64,000 bases of DNA from Acidobacteriaceae bacterium. Lineage in GTDB: Bacteria; Acidobacteriota; Terriglobia; Terriglobales; Acidobacteriaceae. A program made the translations under genes and the position numbers. How positions within the stretch are numbered: the first letter of the stretch is position 1; each line of letters begins with the position of its first letter. The notes beneath the pieces are model-generated. The model did no database searches, was not told where the DNA came from, and was given only the letters and a program-made list of their open reading frames with translations. Positions 36,798 through 45,137 of the stretch are shown piece by piece. The stretch lies in the NCBI GenBank assembly GCA_025462885.1, contig JAOAPN010000004.1, positions 186,001 through 250,000 of the forward strand. Reading direction: 5' to 3'.

Positions 36798-36813
36798 AAC
36801 CTTTGTAAAGGTT
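36798..36813. promoter_or_regulatory. 16-bp palindrome, candidate operator of the PIG-L/ROK divergent promoters
   Basis: AACCTTT-GT-AAAGGTT is a perfect inverted repeat in the gap between the PIG-L start (36702, minus) and the ROK start (36891, plus). The adjacent ROK protein has a DNA-binding domain, so it is the natural candidate regulator. No footprint evidence exists here. Confidence 0.45.
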
Positions 36814-36890
36814 CCTTCAATACTTAGGTTACTATTGAGCACGGAACGAGAGCAGACAAACCGACTGCAAGGAGCAGCAGCGCAGCCAGT

Positions 36891-38108
36891 ATGAGCAAAA
36901 CCTTTATCTTTCCTTCGCGGACAATTCCATCCCGGCCCTCGCAACTGCGACAGACGAACGCCCGCGGACTTCTGCAGCTCTTGCAGGAGCACAATCCCTG
37001 CTCCAAAGCCGACCTGGTGCGGTACTCCGGGTTGAGCGCACCTACGGTGTCGAGCGGCATCGCGCACCTCGAACGCCTGGGACTCGTGGAACAGATGGGC
37101 GATGGCGAATCAAGCGGCGGCCGCCCACCTGGCCTGCTGCGTTTCAACGCGCGCCATGGCTATGTGGCTGCGGCAGATATCGGCGGCACACGGGTTCGCA
37201 TGATGCTGGCCGACCTGGGGGGCAACGTGATTACGCAGTGGTCCGTCATGCTGGGCGACAAGCAGAAGACTCCGGAGGGAGTTTGTAGTCTCGTGATGGA
37301 AGGCCTGAAAACCATGTGTCGGCAGAGCGGAACGCCGCTGCGCAAGGTGATGCATCTGACTGCGGGAGCCCCGGGAATTACCAACGTGGATACCGGCGTA
37401 GTGCTCTCCGCTCCGAACCTGGAAGATTGGGACGATGTGCCACTGCGTACGCTGCTGGAACGCGAGACGGGCATCCCCTGCTTCGTCGACAACGATACGA
37501 ATCTGGCTGCACTCGGTGAGTACTGGCGCGGCGCGGCGCGGGGGATTGAGAACTTCATCTTTATCGCGCTCGGAACAGGTGTGGGCGCTGGAATCTTTAT
37601 GCACGGACAGTTGCACCGCGGCTCGCATTGGAGCGCGGGCGAGATCGGCTACTTCGGCGTCAGCGGCAAGAAGCGGCCCCCGATGAAGATGCGCGAACTC
37701 GGCCAATTGGAGCAGGTGATCGGCGGCAAAGGCATTGAAGAGGAGTGGCAGCGTGCGGTCCTCAGAAGCGAGACAGCCGGCAGCAATGAGCCGCACGACC
37801 TCAGGGCATCGCAGATATTCGATCTCGCAGCGGAGGGAGATCGCGCCGCCGGTGAGGTCGTGCGCTACACTGCGGGCATTCTTGCGGACGCCATTGCGGA
37901 TATCTCTTTGCTCCTGAATCCTGAGGCAGTCGTGCTGGGCGGCGGCGTCGGATCGCACCCGGAGCTTTGTCGGGCGACCGAGAAGCTCGTGCAACGCCAT
38001 GAATTTGCTCAGCCGATGCTCCGGTCGAGCAGCCTGGGAACGCAGGCGCAGTTGCATGGTGCCGTGTCAGTTAGCCTTGCCGCAGTAGAAGAGCGAATTC
38101 TTGAGTAG
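36891..38108 (+). CDS. ROK-family transcriptional regulator
   Basis: A 405-aa ROK protein with an N-terminal winged helix (RQTNARGLLQLLQEH, then CSKADLVRYSGLSAPTVSSG; about residues 20-65) and a C-terminal sugar-kinase-like domain. The phosphate motif AADIGGTRVRMML, the sugar/catalytic segment FVDNDTNLAALGEYWRG and the glycine-rich LGTGVGAGIFMHGQLHRG are present, followed by HWSAGEIGY. The usual ROK zinc motif (CxCGxxGCxE) that follows in NagC/Mlc is missing: the sequence reads FGVSGKKRPPMKMRE instead. It probably senses an amino sugar and controls the flanking PIG-L/SIS and TonB-receptor genes. Confidence 0.9.
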   Translation: MSKTFIFPSRTIPSRPSQLRQTNARGLLQLLQEHNPCSKADLVRYSGLSAPTVSSGIAHLERLGLVEQMGDGESSGGRPPGLLRFNARHGYVAAADIGGTRVRMMLADLGGNVITQWSVMLGDKQKTPEGVCSLVMEGLKTMCRQSGTPLRKVMHLTAGAPGITNVDTGVVLSAPNLEDWDDVPLRTLLERETGIPCFVDNDTNLAALGEYWRGAARGIENFIFIALGTGVGAGIFMHGQLHRGSHWSAGEIGYFGVSGKKRPPMKMRELGQLEQVIGGKGIEEEWQRAVLRSETAGSNEPHDLRASQIFDLAAEGDRAAGEVVRYTAGILADAIADISLLLNPEAVVLGGGVGSHPELCRATEKLVQRHEFAQPMLRSSSLGTQAQLHGAVSVSLAAVEERILE

Positions 38109-38177
38109 CCCACACCGCAAATCGCGGTAGAGTTAAAGAAACTTCTGCAAATCTGTTGATCTGATGTTCTTTTTTTA

Positions 38178-38206
38178 TTGACTTCCCCTTAATGAAGCCA
38201 TATGCT
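38178..38206 (+). promoter_or_regulatory. Candidate sigma70 promoter of the TonB receptor gene
   Basis: TTGACT (38178-38183) and TATGCT (38201-38206) are separated by exactly 17 nt, in the 204-nt gap ahead of the receptor gene. A T-rich stretch precedes the -35 box. Assignment is by consensus match only. Confidence 0.5.
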
Positions 38207-38312
38207 CACGACCACTCCATACTTAATAAGCATGCTTTAGTAAGTGGCGCCATTTTTCTCCCGATCTTCAAGACTCTGCACTTTGTGATTCATTCCTCAG
38301 GAGGCCGTAACC

Positions 38313-41240
38313 GTGCTCTCAATTCTTCGCAAGTCAACTCTCTCCTTCGCGCTTGGCGCAACGCTGGTCGCAGGCAGCAACGTTGCGGCCTTTGCGCAAT
38401 CGCAGTCGATCAACGGAACAATTCGTGGTCGCGCGGCCGACGCAACGGGTGCTTCGATTCCAGGAGCATCAGTGGCTGTGACGAATACGGACGTGGGCTA
38501 CGCCAAGACGGTTACGACGGACGACGACGGCTTGTTCGTTCTGCTGAACCTGCCTCTGGGAACATACAAGATCTCGGTCACCAAGCCAGGCTTCTCGTCC
38601 GTGGACTATCAGTCGATTGTGCTCAACGCGGGTAAGGAATTGACGCTCGATCCGACCTTGAAGGTCGGCGGCACTACGACGGAAGTCGAGGTTACGACTG
38701 AAACAGGTGGCATCAACCCTTCATCGCTCAATCTGGAGCGCACTCTTGACGCGCGTGAGGTGCAGAACCTTCCTCTGACTTCGCGGAACCCCTACAACTT
38801 CATTCTGTTTCAGCCGGGAGTGAGTGGACACCCGAACCCTGAGCTTGGCATCCCTCGCACGATCAATACGAATGGGTTGTTGGATCGTATCAACTACCAG
38901 ATGGACGGCATGGTCAACACCGAAAGCGATCGTATCGGTCTGCGCTTGTTTCCAGTGGGCGAAATCTTTGTGAAGGAAGTTCAGACTGTCGCAAATAGTT
39001 TTGCGCCGGAGTTTGGATGGACCACGGGTAACGTCTACAACGTAATCTCAAACAATGGAACGAACAGCCTGCACGGCAAGTTTCAGTACATTCAGCGCTG
39101 GCAAGATGCGACGGCATATCCTTACTTCGCGAATAAATCGCTCGCAAAGACCAATATTGAGATGGAAGATGTTGCTGCCAATCTTGGCGGACGCATCATC
39201 AAGGACAAGCTCTTCTTCTTTGGTTCGTATGAGAAGATCACGCGGGGATCGCCGGCTGCTGTAACAATTACACCTGCAAATATTGCAGCATTGGGATTGA
39301 CTGCAGACCAGGTGGCCGCTGCTCCCGGGCTGCTTCACGGCACCTTTGTACTTGGCCGTGGCGACTGGAACATCAATAAGAAGAACTCTCTCTTCGTTCG
39401 CTACAACTACTTCAAGAACGACTTTCCCTACAACACGCAGGTCGGCGCCCTGAACACGCGAAGCACCGGTGTGGACTTCCTGGATCGCGCGCATGTCATT
39501 GGCGCTCAGTTGGTGACGACCGTGAACGATCACCTCATCAACGAACTGCGCTTCTCCTGGCCATTCCGTAACAACAGCCACTTTGCGCCAGCGGGCAGAG
39601 CGACAGGCCCAGCGATTGTGATCAATGGCGCGGCAAACCTGGGTGCGTCGAGCAACGGCGGGGACCAATACAATGACAAGGTGCCCAGTGGGAACGAGAA
39701 CATCAGCTACGTTCGCGGGTCTCACACGATGAAGTTTGGCTTCAACGTGTCGAAGATCCTGAATCGGCAACGTGCGATTAGTTCCAATATCTATACCTTT
39801 ACCTCGGTGGCAAACTATCTGGCTGCCAAAAATGGCACCAATCCTTACGCTTACTCCACTTTTACCAGCACCACCGATACGCTGGGCCTCGGTTACTCTT
39901 CGCAGTTCATGGGCTTCTACGGGCAGGATACGTGGCAGGCTTCGAAGAACCTCGTGGTGGTCTACGGTCTGCGTTACGACCGCTTCAAGAGTCCGAACTC
40001 GAATCCGAACGCTCTGTTCGCGAACTCCCGGAGCTTCAATACGCCGAACACCAACTTCTCGCCTCGCGTCGGGCTCTCGTACCGGCTAGGAGATAAGACG
40101 GTGGTCAAGAGTTCGGTCGGTATCTTCTATCAGGCTCCTCCGACGAATCTCTGGTTCAACGCTCTCAATCTGGATGGCTCGAATCGCACCAGCAACTATA
40201 CATACACCATCGGATCGACGGTGCCGGCTGGTGCACCCGCATTCCCTTCGATCCCTTCCGCAACAGGCACCGTGCAGACGCAAAGCGTGACCACAATCTC
40301 GCCGAAGTTCAAGAACGAGTACACCTGGAACGCGACGCTTCAACTCTCCCGCGAGCTTGGACGGCATGACTCCATGATTCTGGGTTATGTCATGGCGAAC
40401 GGCCGCAACCTGCAATTCTTGCGGAACATCAATCCCATTAATCCTATCGGCACACTTCTCGACGGTCGACCGGTTTTCAACTCGGCAGCCAGTGCGACGA
40501 CTCGTTTTGACCCTCGCTTCAACCAGATCAACCAGGTTGAATCAGGAGCAACGGCAAGCTTCAATGCATTGATCTTCAACTACACGCACACGTTGGTTCG
40601 GGGTATTCAGTTGAACGCGAACTACACATGGTCGCACTCCCTCTCCGATGCGCCTGAAGTCAATACTTTTGAGGTTGCCACCACCGGATCCTTTATTCAG
40701 GACACGACAAGCCGCGGGAGGGATCGGGCGAACAGCAGCGTGAACCATCCTCATGCCTTTAATATGACCGCCGTAATTGAGCCGACCTTTTCGCTGCAGA
40801 ATCGGTTCGCAAAGGAGGTTGTAAACCACAATATGGTTGCCTTGCTGGGGAATGTGATGTCCGGGGATCAGGCCTCCATCTTTACGGGTGTATCACTCAA
40901 CAACGATTCGTCGGCTCAAAGTGTGACACGGCCAATCGGTGTCGGCCGCAACACGCTGCGTTCGCCGAGCGTCTACCAGGTGGACGGACGCTTTACCCGC
41001 ACCTTCCCCAAGCTGTTCGATCATCTTGAGACGTCCCTGTTCCTGGAGGCGAACAACATCTTCAACCACACAAACGTGACCAATCTTGCCGTGACGCAGC
41101 CTGTGGTTGGTTCGATAGTCACCAATGGCATTTTCACGAATCCCGGCACCGCAGGAACACCCAGTGGACCAGCGGTCACGGTCCGCAGCTCGGTATTGGA
41201 AGCGCGCATCGTCCAGTGGGGCGTTGCGGCCCGGTGGTAG
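38313..41240 (+). CDS. TonB-dependent receptor with N-terminal carboxypeptidase-regulatory-like domain
   Basis: An outer-membrane, energy-coupled transporter of the acidobacterial Oar/CarbopepD_reg type (975 aa). It starts at GTG 38313, supported by AGGAGG about 9 nt upstream and a normal signal peptide (residues 1-29, ending AAFAQ). Residues ~33-110 form the regulatory-like beta-sandwich (SINGTIRGRAADATGASIPG). The plug follows (about 120-240; VQNLPLTSRNPYNFI), then a large barrel with terminal ARW. Its substrate is not fixed by sequence; the position after ROK suggests amino-sugar oligomers. A terminator follows at 41263. Confidence 0.92.
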   Translation: MLSILRKSTLSFALGATLVAGSNVAAFAQSQSINGTIRGRAADATGASIPGASVAVTNTDVGYAKTVTTDDDGLFVLLNLPLGTYKISVTKPGFSSVDYQSIVLNAGKELTLDPTLKVGGTTTEVEVTTETGGINPSSLNLERTLDAREVQNLPLTSRNPYNFILFQPGVSGHPNPELGIPRTINTNGLLDRINYQMDGMVNTESDRIGLRLFPVGEIFVKEVQTVANSFAPEFGWTTGNVYNVISNNGTNSLHGKFQYIQRWQDATAYPYFANKSLAKTNIEMEDVAANLGGRIIKDKLFFFGSYEKITRGSPAAVTITPANIAALGLTADQVAAAPGLLHGTFVLGRGDWNINKKNSLFVRYNYFKNDFPYNTQVGALNTRSTGVDFLDRAHVIGAQLVTTVNDHLINELRFSWPFRNNSHFAPAGRATGPAIVINGAANLGASSNGGDQYNDKVPSGNENISYVRGSHTMKFGFNVSKILNRQRAISSNIYTFTSVANYLAAKNGTNPYAYSTFTSTTDTLGLGYSSQFMGFYGQDTWQASKNLVVVYGLRYDRFKSPNSNPNALFANSRSFNTPNTNFSPRVGLSYRLGDKTVVKSSVGIFYQAPPTNLWFNALNLDGSNRTSNYTYTIGSTVPAGAPAFPSIPSATGTVQTQSVTTISPKFKNEYTWNATLQLSRELGRHDSMILGYVMANGRNLQFLRNINPINPIGTLLDGRPVFNSAASATTRFDPRFNQINQVESGATASFNALIFNYTHTLVRGIQLNANYTWSHSLSDAPEVNTFEVATTGSFIQDTTSRGRDRANSSVNHPHAFNMTAVIEPTFSLQNRFAKEVVNHNMVALLGNVMSGDQASIFTGVSLNNDSSAQSVTRPIGVGRNTLRSPSVYQVDGRFTRTFPKLFDHLETSLFLEANNIFNHTNVTNLAVTQPVVGSIVTNGIFTNPGTAGTPSGPAVTVRSSVLEARIVQWGVAARW

Positions 41241-41262
41241 TTCTCTCGATGTAATACTTATG

Positions 41263-41296
41263 GGCGTGAATCGACTTCGGTTCACGCCTTCCTTTT
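41263..41296 (+). terminator. Terminator after the TonB receptor
   Basis: GGCGTGAA and TTCACGCC are perfect 8-bp arms around a 10-nt loop, followed by TTCCTTTTG, 22 nt after the receptor stop. Confidence 0.75.
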
Positions 41297-41358
41297 GTCG
41301 TCTGGAGTATTGCCGGGCGCAGCTTATGATTTTTGTAGCATTGTTTTGAGGAAGGTTC

Positions 41359-42870
41359 ATGACGTTGTCCACACCCCATTCGAAGTCCAGTTTTCCAGCA
41401 CCGATCTATCGCGATACTGTGTTGGCTCAGATCTTTACCGACGCCAAGAAATACTTTCTTGAGCCGCTGCTGGCAATCCAATACGCGCACACGCTGATGC
41501 TGGGGCAGCAGGGAATTATGACGCGGCTGGAGGTGGCAGCCTGCCTGCGTGCGCTGGACGGCCTGGATCTGGATAAGATCCGCAACGCCGTGTATGACGG
41601 CAGCTTTGAAGATCTGTTCTTCTTCATGGAGCGTGAGTTGTCCGCTCAATGCGGCGCTGAAGTCGCAGGCAAGATGCATACTGCCCGCAGCCGCAACGAT
41701 ATCGATCTAACCATGTACCGCATGGTGTTGCGCGAGCGTCTGGCAGCCACGATGGAGAGCCTGCTTGAAGTACGGCGACAGCTCGTACAGTTGGCGTGGA
41801 TTCACAGAGGCAGTCTGATGCCTGCGTATACGCACAATCAGCCGGCGCAGCCTACGACGCTGGGGCATTACCTCATGGCGATCCTGGAGTGCTTCGAGCG
41901 CGACTTTGAGCGGCTGCGCGAGGCTTCGGTGCGGGTCAATCGCTCGCCCATGGGAGCGTGCGCGATTACAACGACCGGCTTTCCGATCGATCGGGATCTC
42001 GTGGCTTCGATGCTTGGCTTCGATGGCCTGCAGGTGAACTCATACGGCGCGATTGCGTCAGTGGATTACCTGACTGAAAGCTGTGCGATGCTGTCGATCT
42101 GCATGCTCAATCTCGGTCGGCTGGCGCAGGACTTCCTACAGTGGAGCAGCGTCGAGTTCGGTTACATCTGGCTGAGCGATGGCTATGTACAGATCAGCAG
42201 CATCATGCCGCAGAAGCGCAATCCTGTTCCTCTGGAACATGTGCGAATCCTGTCCAGTAAGGCGATGACGCAGGCGCAGGCGATTCTCGGGAGCCTGCAC
42301 AACACTCCGTTTACAGACATCAACGACAGCGAAGATGACCTCCAGCCAATGGTCTATAACGCCTTCGAAGATGCGGAACGCAGCCTGAAGTTGCTGGCAG
42401 GCGTACTGGAAGAGATCGAATTCTTCACCGGCCGCATGGCGGCGTGTGCCGATGCAAACTTTCTAACCGTTACGGAACTGGCCGATACCCTGGTGCGCGA
42501 GACGGGAATGAGCTTCCGCACGGCGCATGAGATCGTGACCGAGGCAGTGAAGGACCAGGAAGGCGCGTTCGATGCGGACAAGATGGCGTCGTCGGTGGAG
42601 TACATCATGGCTGCTGACCATCATGAGTTCGAGATGCCGGAGCTGGAGCTTCTGAGGAAGTCGTTGGACGCCGCGCACTTCGTGGCGGTCCGAAAGATCG
42701 CCGGTGGACCGGCGCCCGAGGCCCTCGACCCCGAGATTCAGCGGTCGCGAGCGCTGCTGGATACCGATGCAGATTGGTTGAAGATGCAGGCTGAAGGTTT
42801 GGAAGAAGCCAGAGAACAGATTCGTAGCGCGACACGGGAGATTCTGGCGGAAGATGATGCTGCCCGCTAA
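41359..42870 (+). CDS. Argininosuccinate lyase family enzyme
   Basis: A 503-aa member of the fumarase/aspartase superfamily, ArgH branch. Conserved regions are visible: KMHTARSRNDIDLTMYRM (region 1), YTHNQPAQPTTLGHYL (region 2) and SSIMPQKRNPVPLEHVR (signature region 3, including the catalytic Ser loop). ArgH cleaves argininosuccinate to arginine and fumarate. Two points make a paralogue possible: region 3 reads PQKRNPVPLEH rather than PQKKNPD, and the next gene, overlapping by 17 nt, is an APC amino-acid permease instead of other arg genes. It may therefore serve catabolism of a related compound. Confidence 0.82.
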   Translation: MTLSTPHSKSSFPAPIYRDTVLAQIFTDAKKYFLEPLLAIQYAHTLMLGQQGIMTRLEVAACLRALDGLDLDKIRNAVYDGSFEDLFFFMERELSAQCGAEVAGKMHTARSRNDIDLTMYRMVLRERLAATMESLLEVRRQLVQLAWIHRGSLMPAYTHNQPAQPTTLGHYLMAILECFERDFERLREASVRVNRSPMGACAITTTGFPIDRDLVASMLGFDGLQVNSYGAIASVDYLTESCAMLSICMLNLGRLAQDFLQWSSVEFGYIWLSDGYVQISSIMPQKRNPVPLEHVRILSSKAMTQAQAILGSLHNTPFTDINDSEDDLQPMVYNAFEDAERSLKLLAGVLEEIEFFTGRMAACADANFLTVTELADTLVRETGMSFRTAHEIVTEAVKDQEGAFDADKMASSVEYIMAADHHEFEMPELELLRKSLDAAHFVAVRKIAGGPAPEALDPEIQRSRALLDTDADWLKMQAEGLEEAREQIRSATREILAEDDAAR

Positions 42871-44317
42871 GAATCCCGCTGCCAGCAGCCATGAACCCGG
42901 ACTGGAGCGAGGCCTCTCGGCTACGGCGGCGTTAGGCATCAACATCATCGACATGGTTGGTGTCGGGCCGTTCGTCACGCTGCCGCTGATTGTGATCGCG
43001 ATGGGCGGGCCGCAGGCGATGCTGGGCTGGGCACTGGGAGCGGTACTGTCGTTGTGCGATGGATTGGTCTGGAGCGAGTTGGGGACGACGTACCCCGAGG
43101 CCGGCGGATCGTATGTCTATCTGCGCAAGCTGTACGGGGAACGCGGACTGGGAAAAGCGCTCTCCTTTTTGTACGCGTGGCAGTTGCTTTTTAGTGCCCC
43201 GCTCTCGATCGCCTCGGGATGCCTCGGGTTTGCGCAGTATCTATCGTTCTTCTTCCCCAGGTCCGGGGAGAAGCTATGGTCGGTGACGGTGCTGCATGTT
43301 CCCGTCGTCTTCAGTGGACAGACGCTGATGGCGATGGGGCTCTGCCTCACTGCCCTCGTCGTGCTGTATCGCAAGGTGCGGTCCATCGATACGTTGATGC
43401 GGTTCCTTGGCGGCGCAGTGGTGCTGGCTCTTGTCGCAATCATTGTTACCGGGCTGACTCACTTCAACGCGAAGCAGGCCTTTGATTTCCCTCCCGGCGC
43501 ATTTCACCTGGGACATGCCTTCTTCGCGGGCCTCGGCGCGGGAATGCTGATCTCGGCGTATGACTACTGGGGGTATTACAACGTCTGCTTCCTGGGTGCC
43601 GAGGTGCGTGACCCGAAGCGGACGATCCCGCTGGCAGTGCTAGGCTCGATTGCAATCGTCGGGACGCTGTATCTGCTGATGAATATCAGCGTGCTGGGTG
43701 TAATCCCGTGGCACGACCTTACTGGAAACCTCAACGGCGATGCTCGCATGTACACCATGGCGGTATTCATGGAGAGGGCGTACGGCGCAGGTGCTGGAAT
43801 CGCAGGCGGCCATGCCGCGGCAACGGCAATCGTGATCTTGATCGCGCTCGCAGCTTCGGCGTCGGTGCTAGCGCTCCTGCTTGGCTACTCGCGTATCCCG
43901 TATGCCGCGGCGCGCGGTGGAAACTTTCCAGCCGTATTCGGCAAGATCCATCCGAAGCACCATATCCCCCACGTCTCGCTGCTGACGCTGGGAGGCATGA
44001 CGCTTTTCTGCTGCCTGTTTCGATTGCAAGAGGTGATTACGACGCTGGTGGTAATCCGGATACTGTTCCAATTCCTGCTACAGGGAATCGCGGTCCTGCT
44101 GCCGCGACATCGGCACGCGCGCAAGGCGCAGAGCTTCCGGATGCCGCTGTATCCGCTGCCGGTTTTGCTGGCTATGAGCGGCTTCCTGTTTATCCTCTTC
44201 TCGCGGCCCAATTTTCTCAAGGAGATGCGGACGGCTGGGGTCATTCTGGCGGTTGGTGCGATTGTCTACGGAGTACGGATGTGGCGGGGTACCAGTGCAG
44301 AGACACCCGCTGTTTAG
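42854..44317 (+). CDS. APC-family amino acid permease
   Basis: A 487-aa inner-membrane transporter with about 12 predicted helices. The N-terminal APC motif is clear (LSATAALGINIIDMVGVGPF), as is the EAGGSYVYLRKLYGERG segment after helix 2 typical of amino-acid/polyamine permeases. The start overlaps the lyase gene by 17 nt in another frame, so the two are translationally coupled and likely act on one substrate. A symmetrical hairpin follows at 44348. Confidence 0.9.
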   Translation: MMLPAKNPAASSHEPGLERGLSATAALGINIIDMVGVGPFVTLPLIVIAMGGPQAMLGWALGAVLSLCDGLVWSELGTTYPEAGGSYVYLRKLYGERGLGKALSFLYAWQLLFSAPLSIASGCLGFAQYLSFFFPRSGEKLWSVTVLHVPVVFSGQTLMAMGLCLTALVVLYRKVRSIDTLMRFLGGAVVLALVAIIVTGLTHFNAKQAFDFPPGAFHLGHAFFAGLGAGMLISAYDYWGYYNVCFLGAEVRDPKRTIPLAVLGSIAIVGTLYLLMNISVLGVIPWHDLTGNLNGDARMYTMAVFMERAYGAGAGIAGGHAAATAIVILIALAASASVLALLLGYSRIPYAAARGGNFPAVFGKIHPKHHIPHVSLLTLGGMTLFCCLFRLQEVITTLVVIRILFQFLLQGIAVLLPRHRHARKAQSFRMPLYPLPVLLAMSGFLFILFSRPNFLKEMRTAGVILAVGAIVYGVRMWRGTSAETPAV

Positions 44318-44347
44318 CAGTTCTCCGCTTGCGAACACCATCCAAGT

Positions 44348-44377
44348 AAATGGCGCTCCCCGAGGGAAGCGCCATTT
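44348..44377. terminator. Bidirectional hairpin between permease and CsbD genes
   Basis: AAATGGCGCT and AGCGCCATTT are perfect 10-bp arms, with a partly paired CCC-GAG-GGA centre. It lies between the convergent permease (ends 44317) and CsbD (ends 44406). T-runs are short (TTT), so efficiency is uncertain. Confidence 0.65.
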
Positions 44378-44405
44378 ATCTACAAACCATTTTGTCCCTG
44401 AAAGA

Positions 44406-44741
44406 TTAGCTTGAGTGCTTGTTCTTGAATTCATCCAGCTTTTCCGAAATGCTGTCTTTCACATTCTGTGCGATTGACGTAATCTTCTCGCGCACATCAT
44501 GGGCCGTGTTGGACGCCTCGTGTTTCCGCTGATCCGTTTCCAACTCAGCATCGGAGCGCTTTGAATCTGCTACATCGTTCGCGGCGTCTTTAGTGTTGCC
44601 CCATGTTTCGCGGGCAACACCTTTCACTTGCTCGGCCGCTCCGGAATTCGCTACGGACTGGTTTCCGGTAGCTTCGCCGAACGCCTGCTTCACTTTACCT
44701 GCTGCCTGTTCCAGTGTTCCTTGTACGGTATCTTTGTTCAT
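44406..44741 (-). CDS. CsbD-family stress protein
   Basis: A 111-aa hydrophilic helical protein. The frame opens earlier, but the ATG at 44741 has GGAGTAACCGAA directly upstream and gives MNKDTVQGTLEQAAGKVKQA, the canonical CsbD start, followed by FGEATGNQ. The second half (about 55-111) is charged helix rich in Asp, Lys and Glu and extends beyond the ~60-aa CsbD core. CsbD proteins are general-stress proteins of unknown biochemistry. It lies downstream of a 49-aa membrane peptide gene and a CIRCE-like inverted repeat. Confidence 0.9.
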   Translation of the reverse strand: MNKDTVQGTLEQAAGKVKQAFGEATGNQSVANSGAAEQVKGVARETWGNTKDAANDVADSKRSDAELETDQRKHEASNTAHDVREKITSIAQNVKDSISEKLDEFKNKHSS

Positions 44742-44808
44742 TTCGGTTACTCCTATAAAACGTGTGGCCTGAGTCAGATATTCGTAATGCTGTGTCGCGT
44801 CCAAACGT

Positions 44809-44827
44809 AGCACTCTGTTAGAGTGCT
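44809..44827 (-). promoter_or_regulatory. CIRCE-like inverted repeat upstream of csbD-like gene
   Basis: AGCACTC-TGTTA-GAGTGCT: the 7-bp arms are identical to the core arms of the HrcA operator CIRCE (TTAGCACTC-N9-GAGTGCTAA), but the spacer is 5 and not 9 nt. It lies 68 nt upstream of the CsbD start and its spacer contains the TAA stop of the 49-aa gene. It may instead be a short attenuator or terminator hairpin. Confidence 0.4.
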
Positions 44828-44967
44828 CGACGACCGGACATCAGGTTGAAGATCAGGACGATGATAGCCAGCACCAGAAGGATGTGGATCCAGCCGCCGA
44901 GGGTATAGCTGCTGACGAGGCCAAGGACCCAGAGGATGAATAGAATGATTGTTATTGTCCAAAGCAT
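44818..44967 (-). CDS. 49-aa membrane peptide (lmo0937/DUF5670-like)
   Basis: A small two-helix membrane protein: MLWTITIILFILWVLGLVSS, then YTLGGWIHILLVLAIIVLIF, then NLMSGRRAL. The ATG at 44967 is preceded by AGGAG at 8 nt. Length, the LWxLG...GG.IH(I/L)LLV(L/I)A pattern and the basic C-terminus match the lmo0937-family membrane peptides common in soil bacteria. The gene is followed in the same direction by CsbD, forming a compact stress-associated pair. The function is unknown. Confidence 0.87.
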   Translation of the reverse strand: MLWTITIILFILWVLGLVSSYTLGGWIHILLVLAIIVLIFNLMSGRRAL

Positions 44968-45137
44968 GGGGTAAATCTCCTGTTACAGCCCGGCAATGCT
45001 TTCTGCCGTGGGCTTTTGTCGTTTCTTTTGTGCTGGCTGCGCGGCCTACGTAGTGTTAAGTTGCCCTTGGGCGATGTGAGGTTGCCAATGTGTCGAAAAT
45101 ATGAAGCTTACCGGTATGCTTTTCAAGGAGAGACTTT

